Assembly: GCA_934547065.1 (NCBI GenBank)
Contig: CAKTEF010000007.1
Coordinates: 12,863 to 76,862 of the forward strand
Direction of reading: 5' to 3'
DNA from: an uncultured Faecalibacterium sp.
GTDB lineage: Bacteria > Bacillota > Clostridia > Oscillospirales > Ruminococcaceae
Length of the DNA stretch: 64,000 nt
Made by a program: the position numbers and the translations under genes. A model generated the notes under the pieces. That model saw only the letters and a list, made by a program, of their open reading frames with translations, had not been told where the DNA came from and did not search any database. Shown piece after piece: positions 23,166 to 31,174 of the stretch (its first letter is position 1; every line of letters begins with the position of its first letter).

Positions 23166-24584
23166 TCAGAAATTGAAATACAGGAACGGGCTGTTGGTGC
23201 TGCCCACCACATATGCCGTGGAGAGCACCAGCAGCGCCAGCACCGTGGCCACCCGTGTCAGGGTGCGGCGGCGCAGCCGATTCCACAGCGTTTCGATGAG
23301 CGGGGTGCAGCAGACCGCACTGACGGCCAGCAGCACACCGTAATTGCGCAGGAAATACACCGGCGAAGCTCCGCCGGAGGGGACAAAGAGCTTTTGGAAC
23401 AGCAGCCCGAAGCCCACGCCCGGCTCGTTGCCCACAAACATGGCCCAGCCCACCACCACCAGGAACATGGTGTAAAGGTGGGGCCACACCCGGCCTTTTT
23501 CCAGGTGCTTGAGCAGGAACAGCTTTTCCACGGCCAGCAGCACAAAATAGTACAGGCCCCAGCAGATGAAGTTCCAGTTGGCACCGTGCCAGATGCCGGT
23601 GAGCAGCTCCACCACGAACAGGTTGAAGATCTGCCGTTTCAGGCCCCGGCGGTTGCCGCCCAGCGGGATATACACATACTCCCGGAACCAGCCCGAAAGC
23701 GTGATGTGCCAGCGCCGCCAGAACTCGGTGATGGAGCGGGAAATATAGGGGAAATTGAAGTTCTGGGGGAACTCAAAGCCCAGCATTTTGCCCATGCCAA
23801 TGGCCATCATCGAGTAGCCGGAAAAATCAAAGTACAGCTGCAGCGAGTAGGCGATCACGCCCAGCCAGACCAGCGGGGTGGAGGCGTTGGCCAGCCCGAC
23901 ACAGGTCGTGGACGGGCTGGATGCCACGCCGATGATGTCGGTCCACAGTGCGCCCACGGCATCGGCCAGCAGCACCTTTTTGGCCAGGCCAAAGGTGAAC
24001 AGGGTCATGCCCTCCTCGATCCGGGCCGGGCTGTACCGGCCCTTGTAGACGTGCAGCTGGGCCGCAACGTCGCGGTATTTGACGATGGGGCCTGCGATCA
24101 GCTGGGGGAACATGACCACATACGCGCCAAAATCAATGATGTTGTGTTCGGTTTTCACGTCCCGGCGGTACACGTCGATGGTGTAGGAAAGGGTCTGGAA
24201 CGTGTAAAAGCTGATGCCCAGCGGCAGGGTCCCGATGCCCTGGATGGAAGCAAAGCTTGTCCCCAGCAGGCTGTTCAGGCTGGAAAGGACAAAGTTTGCA
24301 TACTTGAAATAGAACAGCATCCCCAGGCTGCCCGCCAGCGCGGCCAGCAGAAAGCCCTTGCGGGCGGCAGGGGTTGCATCCCATTTTTCCAGCCCCAGCC
24401 CGCACAGATAGTTGAGCAGGATCAAAGCCAGCATGACCGGGAAGAACCGCACCTCGCCCCAGCAGTAGAACACCAGGCTGCACACGAACAGCACGGTGTT
24501 CTTGAGCTTTGCGGGCGCAAGGTAATACAGCGCCAGCGTGATGGGCAGGAAGCGGAACAGGAAGATGATGGTGCTGAAAACCAA
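23166..24584 (-). CDS. MBOAT-family O-acyltransferase (AlgI/DltB-like)
   Basis: A 472-aa polytopic membrane protein with about 10-12 helices. The catalytic His region is LLTGIWHGANWNFICWGLYY; FRRW-like ISRSITEFWRRWHITLSGWFREYVYIPLGG is the MBOAT hallmark. It should pass an acyl group (usually acetyl) across the membrane to the DHHW partner encoded next. The start is taken as TTG 24584, 7 nt after AAGGAGGC, rather than the M at 24623, which lies within the upstream terminator hairpin. Confidence 0.9.
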   Translation of the reverse strand: MVFSTIIFLFRFLPITLALYYLAPAKLKNTVLFVCSLVFYCWGEVRFFPVMLALILLNYLCGLGLEKWDATPAARKGFLLAALAGSLGMLFYFKYANFVLSSLNSLLGTSFASIQGIGTLPLGISFYTFQTLSYTIDVYRRDVKTEHNIIDFGAYVVMFPQLIAGPIVKYRDVAAQLHVYKGRYSPARIEEGMTLFTFGLAKKVLLADAVGALWTDIIGVASSPSTTCVGLANASTPLVWLGVIAYSLQLYFDFSGYSMMAIGMGKMLGFEFPQNFNFPYISRSITEFWRRWHITLSGWFREYVYIPLGGNRRGLKRQIFNLFVVELLTGIWHGANWNFICWGLYYFVLLAVEKLFLLKHLEKGRVWPHLYTMFLVVVGWAMFVGNEPGVGFGLLFQKLFVPSGGASPVYFLRNYGVLLAVSAVCCTPLIETLWNRLRRRTLTRVATVLALLVLSTAYVVGSTNSPFLYFNF

Positions 24585-24600
24585 AGGGTCTGCCTCCTTC

Positions 24601-24645
24601 AAAAAAGAGCCGTTGCAGCGCACTCTCAGACTCGCGTTGCAACAG
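24601..24645 (-). terminator. Terminator/attenuator between lipoprotein and MBOAT genes
   Basis: Minus strand GCTGTTGCAACGC pairs with GCGCTGCAACGGC (one mismatch), followed by TCTTTTTTG. It ends immediately before the MBOAT ribosome site, so expression of MBOAT-DHHW could be attenuated relative to the lipoprotein. Confidence 0.6.
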
Positions 24646-24662
24646 CCCCGGTTCGTTTTATT

Positions 24663-25232
24663 TTATTCGCTCAGGGCGCTGTCCACGGCGCTGTCCAGAT
24701 CGGCGGTACACTCGTTGGAGGCGATGGCCATGACCACCATGTTGTCCTTGAACGCGATCACGGCGTTCTCCACGTTGTCCTGGGCCTGGGCAAACTCGGC
24801 ATAGTTGCCATAGAACGCCACCTGATCCTGCTGGTAAGCGGCCAGCAGGTTGGCCACATCCTCGGCTTTGCCGTCGGCGGCCTCGATCACCAGCACCAGA
24901 CCGGCATCGCCGTTGTCGTTGCTCTTGACCCCCTTGTAGCTCACCACGTCCTCCGCCGGCAGATTGAAGTCATACTCGATGTTCATGGCGGCGATCTCAA
25001 ACGGGTTGGAGATGGGGTTTGCATCCAGCAGGGTCTGGAACGGAGCGTTCAGCACATCGCTGCTGTTGTCCTCGCCCAGCTGGGCGCTGGAAGCCTGGCT
25101 CAGCACGGTGGAGCTGGGCGCTGCCTCGGCCGAAGAAGCCGTGGAAGATGCCGGGCTGCCGCACCCGGCCAGAACGGCGCAGCTCAAAGCCAGAGCGGCA
25201 GCCGATCCCATCATTTTTGCAGAAAGTTTCAT
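24663..25232 (-). CDS. DUF4358-like lipoprotein
   Basis: A 189-aa secreted lipoprotein: MKLSAKMMGSAAALALSCAVLAGCGS has a type II signal peptide with lipobox LAGC, then a Ser/Ala-rich linker and a domain with NIEYDFNLPAEDVVSYKGVKS and ENAVIAFKDNMVVMAIASNE that matches my recollection of DUF4358. The biochemical role is unknown. It precedes MBOAT and DHHW genes, suggesting an envelope role with them. ATG 25232 is preferred to 25253 because it gives a proper signal peptide. Confidence 0.75.
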   Translation of the reverse strand: MKLSAKMMGSAAALALSCAVLAGCGSPASSTASSAEAAPSSTVLSQASSAQLGEDNSSDVLNAPFQTLLDANPISNPFEIAAMNIEYDFNLPAEDVVSYKGVKSNDNGDAGLVLVIEAADGKAEDVANLLAAYQQDQVAFYGNYAEFAQAQDNVENAVIAFKDNMVVMAIASNECTADLDSAVDSALSE

Positions 25233-25306
25233 GGAATATTCCCTCTTTGTCACTAGATTACACCTGGCCTGCGGGGGCAGAAGTTTCCCGATGGCAGGCC
25301 ATTCTT

Positions 25307-25335
25307 ATCTTATCATATCGCTTCCGGAATTGCAA
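25307..25335 (-). promoter_or_regulatory. Promoter of the lipoprotein-MBOAT-DHHW set
   Basis: Minus strand -35 TTGCAA (25335-25330), 17-nt spacer, -10 TAAGAT (25312-25307). The leader contains a GGCCTGC/GCAGGCC hairpin. Confidence 0.55.
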
Positions 25336-25380
25336 ACGGCAAGCCGAAACTTTTACGGTTTCTTCACCGGTGTGCCCCGC

Positions 25381-26289
25381 TCAGCCCGCAATGGCCTGCA
25401 GCTGGGCCGCATACTCCTCAAAGCACAGGCCGCTGGCGTTGATCCGGGCGGCATTCTCCCTGCCCACATAGCGCCAGTGCCACGGCTCATAGGTGATCTC
25501 GGTGATGTCCTCGGCCCCCTTGGGGTAGCGCAGGATAAAACCGTAATCCCCGGCGTGCTCACACAGCCAGCGGAACGCGGCGGTGTTCTCAAAGCCCTCG
25601 TCCAGGCCCGTGTGCTCCGGGCTGTTCAGGTCCGCCGCCAGGCCGCAGTTGTGCTCCGAGTAGCCCGGCGGGTTGACCACGGCTGCCGCCATCTCCTTGG
25701 CCGTGGCCGTGTCGTAGCCCTTGTCCTGATAGAACTTTGTTTTCCGCTCGTACAGGCCAGTCTGGTACTTCACGCTGCGGTAGCCGCTCTGCATCCAGAC
25801 GGTCACGCCGTCGGCCGCAGCGGCTTTCTGCATCTCTAAAAATGCGTCGCAGGCCGCCGTTTGCAGCGTTTTGTTCACAGCCGTGGCCGAGCCGCATTCT
25901 TTCGTCTCAAACGTGTAGTCGTCCGGCATCTTGTTGGTGTGGTTCACCAGCACCATGAACGGGTCGGCCAGCATGGCGGCGGCCTCGCTCCGGGTCAGGC
26001 CCAGGGCGTTCTCGGCGCTTTCCTGCACGGCGGCACTCCCGGCACCGGGGGCCGCCGAGGAAACCGATGCCGCCGGGGAAACCGATGCCGCCGGGGAAGC
26101 CGGAGCACCGGCGGCATCGGCGGCAGGCACCGGGGCCGGACGGCGGGAAAGCAGGAATGCAGCCCCGCCCACCATCAGGCAGGCCGCCGCAGTCAGTCCG
26201 GCCACCCGGCGGATGGCGCGGTTCCGGCGGCGGCGGCGCACCTCGGCACGGGTCATGCGGCGGCGCGGGGGATAGGGATTCTGGTTCAT
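25381..26289 (-). CDS. VanY-type D-alanyl-D-alanine carboxypeptidase
   Basis: A 302-aa membrane-anchored M15B metallopeptidase. A very basic N terminus (MTRAEVRRRRRNRAIRR) precedes one transmembrane helix (VAGLTAAACLMVGGAAFLL), a Pro/Ala/Ser linker with ASVSPAASVS repeats, and the catalytic domain: SGYRSVKYQTGLYERK, SEHNCGLAADLNS (zinc ligands) and YEPWHWRYVG. It trims the terminal D-Ala of peptidoglycan stems. It is divergent from spoVAC, with only 84 nt between. Confidence 0.92.
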   Translation of the reverse strand: MNQNPYPPRRRMTRAEVRRRRRNRAIRRVAGLTAAACLMVGGAAFLLSRRPAPVPAADAAGAPASPAASVSPAASVSSAAPGAGSAAVQESAENALGLTRSEAAAMLADPFMVLVNHTNKMPDDYTFETKECGSATAVNKTLQTAACDAFLEMQKAAAADGVTVWMQSGYRSVKYQTGLYERKTKFYQDKGYDTATAKEMAAAVVNPPGYSEHNCGLAADLNSPEHTGLDEGFENTAAFRWLCEHAGDYGFILRYPKGAEDITEITYEPWHWRYVGRENAARINASGLCFEEYAAQLQAIAG

Positions 26290-26325
26290 AGGAGCCTTCT
26301 TTCTTCAGATCATGGCATGATTCAG

Positions 26326-26355
26326 GGATAGTCTGGGCATTTTCCGGGCATTCTA
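26326..26355 (+). promoter_or_regulatory. Putative sigma-G (forespore) promoter of spoVA
   Basis: -35 GGATA (26326-26330), 18-nt spacer, -10 CATTCTA (26349-26355). This fits the GHATR...CATnnTA pattern of sigma-G promoters and lies 18 nt before the spoVAC start. The gpr promoter has the same 18-nt spacing. Confidence 0.5.
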
Positions 26356-26373
26356 ACCCCTGAGGTGACAGCA

Positions 26374-26811
26374 ATGAAGCTTTCTGCACAGGAATATGCC
26401 CGGCGGGTCAAAAAAGTCAGCCCGCCCTCGCCCCTTGGCACCGACTGCCTGTGGGCGTTTGGCACCGGGGGCGGCATCTGCCTTTTGGGCGAGGTGCTGC
26501 GCCAGCGGTATCTTGCCCTGGGGCTGGAAACCGATCTGGCCGGCACCCTGACCAGCTGCAGCCTGATCGTTCTCTCTGCGCTTCTGACCACCTTTGGTCT
26601 GTACCAGAAGCTGGCCGCGCGGGCGGGGGCCGGGTCGCTGGTGCCCATCACCGGCTTTGCCAACGCCGTGGTCAGCGCGGCGCTGGAGTTCAAGACCGAG
26701 GGCCGCGTCTGCGGCACCGGAGCCAAGATGTTCACCATCGCGGGGCCGGTCATCGTGTACGGCACGCTGGCCGCCGTGATCTACGGCGGGGTGCTCTGGC
26801 TGCTGGGCTGA
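26374..26811 (+). CDS. spoVAC: Stage V sporulation protein AC
   Basis: A 145-aa membrane protein of the SpoVA channel that moves dipicolinic acid into the forespore and releases it on germination. The start MKLSAQEYARRVKKVSPPSPLGTD and helices with AFGTGGGICLLGEVLR and GSLVPITGFANAVVSAALEFKTEGRVCGTGAKMFTIAGPVI are typical SpoVAC. ATG 26374 has GAGGTG 7 nt upstream; an in-frame GTG at 26365 overlaps that site and is rejected. spoVAD follows after 132 nt. Confidence 0.93.
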   Translation: MKLSAQEYARRVKKVSPPSPLGTDCLWAFGTGGGICLLGEVLRQRYLALGLETDLAGTLTSCSLIVLSALLTTFGLYQKLAARAGAGSLVPITGFANAVVSAALEFKTEGRVCGTGAKMFTIAGPVIVYGTLAAVIYGGVLWLLG

Positions 26812-26943
26812 ACACCTTATTTACAATACGCACGTCCGGGCGCAAAAATTGCAGCTTCCCGGCGAGGCACACGTTCCGACCGCGTGCGGCGATATTATAC
26901 CACAAAATCCAAAGAATAGCATCCCTGAAAGGGGGAATTTTTC

Positions 26944-27972
26944 ATGGCGATCCGCCACGGCGACACCCTGGTGTTCGCCCACAGCCCGGTCATCGCGGCC
27001 CACGCCGCCATCGGCGGCAAAAAGGAGGGCGAAAGCCCCCTTGCCGCCGAGTTTGACGAGCTGAGCACCGACAACCGTTTCGGCCAGACCAGCTGGGAAG
27101 CCGCCGAAGCGCAGCTGCAGCTGCGGGCTGCGCGGCTCTGCCTGAAAAAGGCCGACACCGCCGAGCAGGAAGTCAGCCTGGTGCTGGCCGGGGACCTGCA
27201 GGCCCAGTGTACGGCCTCCGGCTACGCGCTGCGCACCCTGGGCCTGCCCTTTGCGGGGCTGTTCGGGGCTTGCAGCACCATGGCCGAGGCCCTGGGCCTG
27301 GGGGCGGCCCTGTGCAGTGCCGGGCTGGCCGAAAACCTGCTGGCCATGACATCCAGCCATTTCTGCGCGGCAGAGCGCCAGTTCCGCACCCCGCTGAGCT
27401 ACGGGGCCGTGCGCACTCCCACCGCCCAGTGGACCGCCACGGCAGCGGGAGCCTGCCTGCTCCGCCCGGCCGGGCAGGGGGCAGCCATCCGGGCCGTGAC
27501 CTTTGGCCGGGTGCAGGACCTGGGCATCCGGGACATCAACAACATGGGCGCGGCCATGGCCCCGGCGGCCGCCGCCACCCTGCTGCGCTATTTTGCCGAC
27601 ACCCATTCCGGCCCGCAGGACGTGGATGCCATTTACACCGGGGACCTGGGCCATGTGGGCAGCCAGCTGTTCCGGGAGCTGCTGGCCGCCGAGGGGCTGC
27701 TGGTCAAGAACCATGTGGACTGCGGCTCCATCCTCTACGACCCCGAAGATCCCGGCATCAAAAGCGGCAGTTCCGGTCCGGGCTGCTCGGCTGCCGTGCT
27801 CTGCGGGCACATCCTGCCCCGGCTGGAGCGGGGCAGCCAGCGGCGGGTGCTGTTTTTGGCAACCGGTGCCCTGATGAGCCAGACCACTTTTTTGCAAAAG
27901 GAGAGCATCCCCGCCATTGCCCACCTGGTGGAGCTTGCCGCGCCCGGCGCACAGAACGGAGGTGCCGCATGA
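26944..27972 (+). CDS. spoVAD: Stage V sporulation protein AD
   Basis: A 342-aa thiolase-fold SpoVA protein that binds dipicolinic acid. Visible blocks: GDTLVFAHSPVIAAHAAIGGKKEGESPLAAEFD, LPFAGLFGACSTMAEALGLG, SSHFCAAERQFRTPLSYGAVRTPTAQWTATAAGA, VDAIYTGDLGHVGS, and ATGALMSQTTFLQKESIPAIAHLV. AAAGGGGG precedes the ATG. It overlaps spoVAE by 4 nt. Confidence 0.96.
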   Translation: MAIRHGDTLVFAHSPVIAAHAAIGGKKEGESPLAAEFDELSTDNRFGQTSWEAAEAQLQLRAARLCLKKADTAEQEVSLVLAGDLQAQCTASGYALRTLGLPFAGLFGACSTMAEALGLGAALCSAGLAENLLAMTSSHFCAAERQFRTPLSYGAVRTPTAQWTATAAGACLLRPAGQGAAIRAVTFGRVQDLGIRDINNMGAAMAPAAAATLLRYFADTHSGPQDVDAIYTGDLGHVGSQLFRELLAAEGLLVKNHVDCGSILYDPEDPGIKSGSSGPGCSAAVLCGHILPRLERGSQRRVLFLATGALMSQTTFLQKESIPAIAHLVELAAPGAQNGGAA

Positions 27973-28325
27973 ATTATTTCTGGGCCTTTGTCGTCGGCGG
28001 CGCGATCTGTGGGATCGGCCAGCTGTTCATCGACCTGACCGGCCTGACCCCCGCCCGCATCCTGACAGGCTATGTGGTGGCGGGGGTGGTGCTCTCGGCG
28101 CTGGGATGGTATGCCCCGCTGGCCGAGTTTGCGGGCTGCGGGGCCACCGTGCCCCTGCTGGGCTTCGGCCACCTGCTGGCCAAAGGCGTGCAGACGGCCC
28201 TGGCCGAGGAGGGTGCCATCGGCATCCTGACCGGCGGCCTGACCGCAGCCGCCGCCGGCATCACCACCAGCCTTGTCTGCGGCGTTTTATGTTCGCTGAT
28301 CGGGAAAAGCCACGATCAGAACTAG
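27969..28325 (+). CDS. spoVAE: Stage V sporulation protein AE
   Basis: A 118-aa membrane protein starting MNYFWAFVVGGAICGIGQLFIDLTGLTPARILTGYVVAGVVL, the conserved SpoVAEb sequence, with later LGFGHLLAKGVQ. It overlaps spoVAD by ATGA. Together the three genes form the minimal spoVAC-AD-AE channel set. It ends at a bidirectional terminator shared with rpsT. Confidence 0.95.
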   Translation: MNYFWAFVVGGAICGIGQLFIDLTGLTPARILTGYVVAGVVLSALGWYAPLAEFAGCGATVPLLGFGHLLAKGVQTALAEEGAIGILTGGLTAAAAGITTSLVCGVLCSLIGKSHDQN

Positions 28326-28342
28326 GCGCGCCGCTGCCAGGC

Positions 28343-28386
28343 ATAACAAAAACCCCTGTACCGGAACGGCACAGGGGTTTTGTTCG
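28343..28386. terminator. Bidirectional terminator between spoVAE and rpsT
   Basis: AAAACCCCTGT (28350-28360) pairs with ACAGGGGTTTT (28372-28382). T-rich tracts lie on both sides, serving the converging genes. Confidence 0.75.
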
Positions 28387-28401
28387 TCAATCAGAAAGCG
28401 A

Positions 28402-28662
28402 TCAAGCGTTCTTGTTAGCACGCTTTGCCATACGGCTGATCTTGCGGCTTGCGGTGTTCTTCTTGATGACACCCTTAGCGCGAGCCTTGTCGATCGCGGA
28501 AACAGCAGCCAGGACGGTTGCGTCCTTGTCAGCGGCATTCGCATCGATGGCAGCGTCTGCCTTCTTGACGACTGTTTTCAGGTTGGTCTTAATGGCCTTG
28601 TTGTGAGCCTGCTCTGCAGCAGCCTGCACGACGCGGTCCTTCTGAGATTTGATGTTAGGCAT
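28402..28662 (-). CDS. rpsT: Ribosomal protein S20
   Basis: An 86-aa basic protein beginning MPNIKSQKDRVVQAAAEQAHNKAIKTNLKT and ending SRKISRMAKRANKNA, typical bacterial bS20, a primary 16S rRNA binder. AAGGAGGT lies 7 nt before ATG 28662. Placement beside gpr is a familiar Firmicute arrangement. It is divergent from gpr. Confidence 0.97.
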   Translation of the reverse strand: MPNIKSQKDRVVQAAAEQAHNKAIKTNLKTVVKKADAAIDANAADKDATVLAAVSAIDKARAKGVIKKNTASRKISRMAKRANKNA

Positions 28663-28700
28663 TCGTTCCACCTCCTTGGCTACCTATAACAGCGCACCTT

Positions 28701-28729
28701 ATGATACCATATTTGCCGTACCAGCGCAA
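28701..28729 (-). promoter_or_regulatory. Promoter of rpsT
   Basis: Minus strand -35 TTGCGC (28729-28724), 17-nt spacer, -10 TATCAT (28706-28701). Confidence 0.6.
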
Positions 28730-28746
28730 GCCTTTTTTGAATTTTT

Positions 28747-28811
28747 GTTTAGAAAAGTTTTGCTTTTCCCATACTCAGGGCAGGGTTTTGGGCAAAACGC
28801 CGCCCAAAACC
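28747..28811 (+). promoter_or_regulatory. Putative sigma-G/F promoter and leader hairpin of gpr
   Basis: -35 GTTTA (28747-28751), 18-nt spacer, -10 CATACTC (28770-28776), one mismatch from the forespore -10 pattern CATnnTA. Downstream a perfect 10-bp hairpin GGTTTTGGGC (28784-28793) / GCCCAAAACC (28802-28811) lies in the leader. Confidence 0.45.
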
Positions 28812-28839
28812 GGGAAATCCTGTCTGGGAGGGGTTTTGG

Positions 28840-29619
28840 ATGCGTTTTACCGACCTTGCCGACGAACTGTTTGCGCCCGGCAGCACGCCGCCCGCCGGGG
28901 TGCGGGTGGCCACCGCCCGTCAGGGCAGCGTGACCGTGACCCGCGTGGAGGTGGCGCGGGAGGGGCTGGCCCGCCCACGCGGGCGGTATGTCACGCTGGA
29001 AGTGCCTAATGTCAGCCTGCTGGACGAGCGGGACCCCGCCGTGATCGAGACCGCTGCCCATGAGCTGCGGGCCCTGCTGCCCCCGGCCGGGCCGGTGCTG
29101 GTGCTGGGGGTGGGCAACCGCCGGGTCACTGCCGATGCCCTGGGCCCCCGCACGGTGCAGAAGATCTTTGTCACGCTGGGGCAGCGGGCCGTTCCGGTGC
29201 CGGGCATCCGCCCGGTGGCCGCCGTGGCCCCCGGCGTTTCGGCTGCCACCGGGCTGAGCTTGCAGCAGCTGGCCGGGGCGCTGGTGCGGGAGATGCGCCC
29301 CTGTGTCCTGCTGTGCGTGGACAGCCTTTGCTCCGCCGAGCCGGAGCGCCTGGGCCGCACGCTCCAGTTTTCCGACACCGGCCTGTGCCCGGCCCGGCCC
29401 GACAGCTCCCGCCATCTGGATGCCGCCCGGCTGGGGGTTCCGGTGGTGGCCGCAGGCATCCCCACCCTGATGCAGGCAGAGGAGGGCAAAGACCTTGTGG
29501 TCACCCCGCGCGATCTGGACGGAGTTATTTCCCACGGGGCGGCGCTGCTGGCAGCCGCCGTCAACCGGGCGCTGCAGCCCCGGCTCAGCATCGCCCAGCT
29601 GTGCTGGCTGGTGGGGTGA
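28840..29619 (+). CDS. gpr: Germination protease GPR (endopeptidase of small acid-soluble spore proteins)
   Basis: A 259-aa protein that degrades SASPs during germination. Matching blocks are VTVTRVEVAREGLARPRGRYVTLEVPN and LVLGVGNRRVTADALGPRTVQKI, followed by PGVSAATGLSLQQLAGALV. The protein is shorter than B. subtilis GPR (about 370 aa). GGGAGGGG precedes the ATG. spoIIP lies 60 nt downstream, as in other spore formers. Confidence 0.92.
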   Translation: MRFTDLADELFAPGSTPPAGVRVATARQGSVTVTRVEVAREGLARPRGRYVTLEVPNVSLLDERDPAVIETAAHELRALLPPAGPVLVLGVGNRRVTADALGPRTVQKIFVTLGQRAVPVPGIRPVAAVAPGVSAATGLSLQQLAGALVREMRPCVLLCVDSLCSAEPERLGRTLQFSDTGLCPARPDSSRHLDAARLGVPVVAAGIPTLMQAEEGKDLVVTPRDLDGVISHGAALLAAAVNRALQPRLSIAQLCWLVG

Positions 29620-29620
29620 G

Positions 29621-29654
29621 GTCACTTCTAAATCGTCAGCCCGGCTCATACAGT
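29621..29654 (+). promoter_or_regulatory. Putative sigma-E (mother-cell) promoter of spoIIP
   Basis: CATACAGT (29647-29654) matches the sigma-E -10 pattern CATACAnT exactly; an AT-rich TTCTAAAT about 13-14 nt upstream is a weak -35. It is 25 nt before the spoIIP start, the position expected for its own mother-cell promoter. Confidence 0.5.
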
Positions 29655-29679
29655 AGCACCGAGAGGGGAGGGGACTGCC

Positions 29680-30810
29680 ATGCGCCGAGATTCCGGGAGC
29701 ACCGGGGTGGGACACGCCCTGGCCTTTGCGGCCGCCGCCGGGGCGGCCCTGGCGCTGGCCCTGGCCGCCCACGGGCTGCTGCTGACGCTGGCCGCCGTCC
29801 TCATCGGGCCGCTGCCCGCCGCCCAGACGGCCCTTTCCCTGAGCCGGAGCCGTCCCAGCGCCGAAGCCCCGGCCCCGGCGGAGCCGGAATCTTCTGCCGT
29901 GCCGGAGGAGCCTGCCGCCGCATCCGGCGCACCGCAGGCCCCCGCAGCCGTGGAGCTGACGGATTATCTTGTCACGCCGGAACCCGATGAGGCCCGCCCG
30001 GCCGATGCCGGGACCGTGATCGAAAAGACCTACCCCCAGGGCAGCGGCGAAAAGTACATTGCCTGCGGCAGCGGCAGCATCAAGAACAATACCCGCGTCG
30101 CTGCCGCCGACATCGCAGCCGAGATCGCAAACCCCATTCCCTTTGCCGTGGAGTGGGACAGCCCCGATCCCCAGGTGCTCATCCTGCACACCCACGCCAC
30201 CGAGGACTACCGCCTTTCGGCCGGGCTGTGGTTCCCCGCCGGGGACGGGGCACGCACCACCGACCGCAGCCTGAACATGTGCGCCGTGGGCCGGATCATG
30301 GCCGACACGCTGAACGCCGCCGGGCTGAACACCCTGCACGACGAGAGCCTGAACGATTACCCCAGCTACACCGGCAGCTACGAGAACAGCCGGGCCGTGG
30401 CCCAGCAGTACCTGGCCCGGTACCCCAGCATCAAGATCATCCTGGACGTTCACCGGGATGCCATCGAGACGGAAAGCGGTTCCCGCATGGCTCCCGTCTG
30501 CACCGTGAACGGCCGGCAGAGCGCCCAGGTCATGATCATCTGCGGGTGCGACAACGGCACCACCGTCTCCCTGCCCGCCTGGCGGCAGAACCTGCGCTTT
30601 GCCGCCGCGTGGGAGCGCAGCATGGAGGGGCTGTTCCCCGGCCTGACCCGGCCGGTGCTGTTCAGCTACCGCTTTTATAATCAGGACCTTCTGCCCGGCA
30701 GCCTGCTCATTGAGATCGGCGGCCACGGCAACAACCTCAACGAGGCTCTTGCCGCCGGTCAGCTGGCCGCACAGGGGCTGGCGGAGGCGCTGCGCCGTGC
30801 CGGAGCCTGA
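29680..30810 (+). CDS. spoIIP: Stage II sporulation protein P (peptidoglycan hydrolase of engulfment)
   Basis: A 376-aa protein with a membrane segment (LLLTLAAVLIGPLPAAQTA), a Pro/Ala/Glu-rich linker and a SpoIIP amidase/endopeptidase domain: VLILHTHATEDYRLSA with metal-binding His, IIDVH-like IIILDVHRDAIE (read KIILDVHRDAIE) and LLIEIGGHGNNLNEAL. In spore formers SpoIIP works with SpoIID and SpoIIM to thin septal peptidoglycan so the mother cell can engulf the forespore. GGGGAGG lies upstream. SpoIID and SpoIIM are not in this window. Confidence 0.92.
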   Translation: MRRDSGSTGVGHALAFAAAAGAALALALAAHGLLLTLAAVLIGPLPAAQTALSLSRSRPSAEAPAPAEPESSAVPEEPAAASGAPQAPAAVELTDYLVTPEPDEARPADAGTVIEKTYPQGSGEKYIACGSGSIKNNTRVAAADIAAEIANPIPFAVEWDSPDPQVLILHTHATEDYRLSAGLWFPAGDGARTTDRSLNMCAVGRIMADTLNAAGLNTLHDESLNDYPSYTGSYENSRAVAQQYLARYPSIKIILDVHRDAIETESGSRMAPVCTVNGRQSAQVMIICGCDNGTTVSLPAWRQNLRFAAAWERSMEGLFPGLTRPVLFSYRFYNQDLLPGSLLIEIGGHGNNLNEALAAGQLAAQGLAEALRRAGA

Positions 30811-30818
30811 AATATGGA

Positions 30819-30847
30819 TTGACAAATCCGCCGTCCGGTGTTATTTT
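30819..30847 (+). promoter_or_regulatory. Promoter of the asnS T-box transcript
   Basis: -35 TTGACA (30819-30824), 17-nt spacer, -10 TATTTT (30842-30847). Confidence 0.65.
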
Positions 30848-30854
30848 TAATATC

Positions 30855-31146
30855 ACTGAAAAGCGATGATCGGGAAAAGTAGCGCATCCCGGCCGCCCCA
30901 GAGAGCACGGCACTTGCTGGAAGCCGTGTGCGGACGCTGCGTGAACGAACACCCGGAAGCTGCAATCTGAACCCCGGCGGGGCACTCCCGCCGCCAGTAG
31001 GTGCGCCGCAGGTCCTGCGTTATGGGGACAGCGCTTGGTTTGAGCGCGTGAGCGACCGGATCGTTCCGGTAATTCAGGTGGCACCGCGGACATTACAAGA
31101 CAGCTTGTTCGCCCTGAACTTTCAGGGCAAAGCTGTCTTTTTCTTT
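30855..31146 (+). promoter_or_regulatory. T-box riboswitch leader of asnS
   Basis: A 290-nt structured leader: stem I with AAGCGATGATCGGGAAAAGTAGC at its base, a conserved T-box sequence AGGTGGCACCGCGG ending at 31089, and an intrinsic terminator (AAGACAGCTT 31098-31107 with AAGCTGTCTT 31130-31139, inner stem GCCCTGAA/TTCAGGGC) before TTTTTCTTTT. It should bind uncharged tRNA-Asn and then switch to the antiterminator, raising asnS expression. A GAAC sequence in the stem I region could supply an AAC specifier; this assignment is inferred. Confidence 0.9.
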
Positions 31147-31174
31147 TATTTCATCATTTTCGGAGGGAAACATT

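Noticed and set aside
25330..25400. Terminator after the VanY-like gene
   Set aside because: Only a weak GAAAC/GTTTC pairing without a clear T-run; not enough to call.
28699..30825. 708-aa minus-strand frame opposite gpr and spoIIP
   Set aside because: His/Gly/Gln-rich composition typical of a shadow frame, and the plus-strand genes are well supported.
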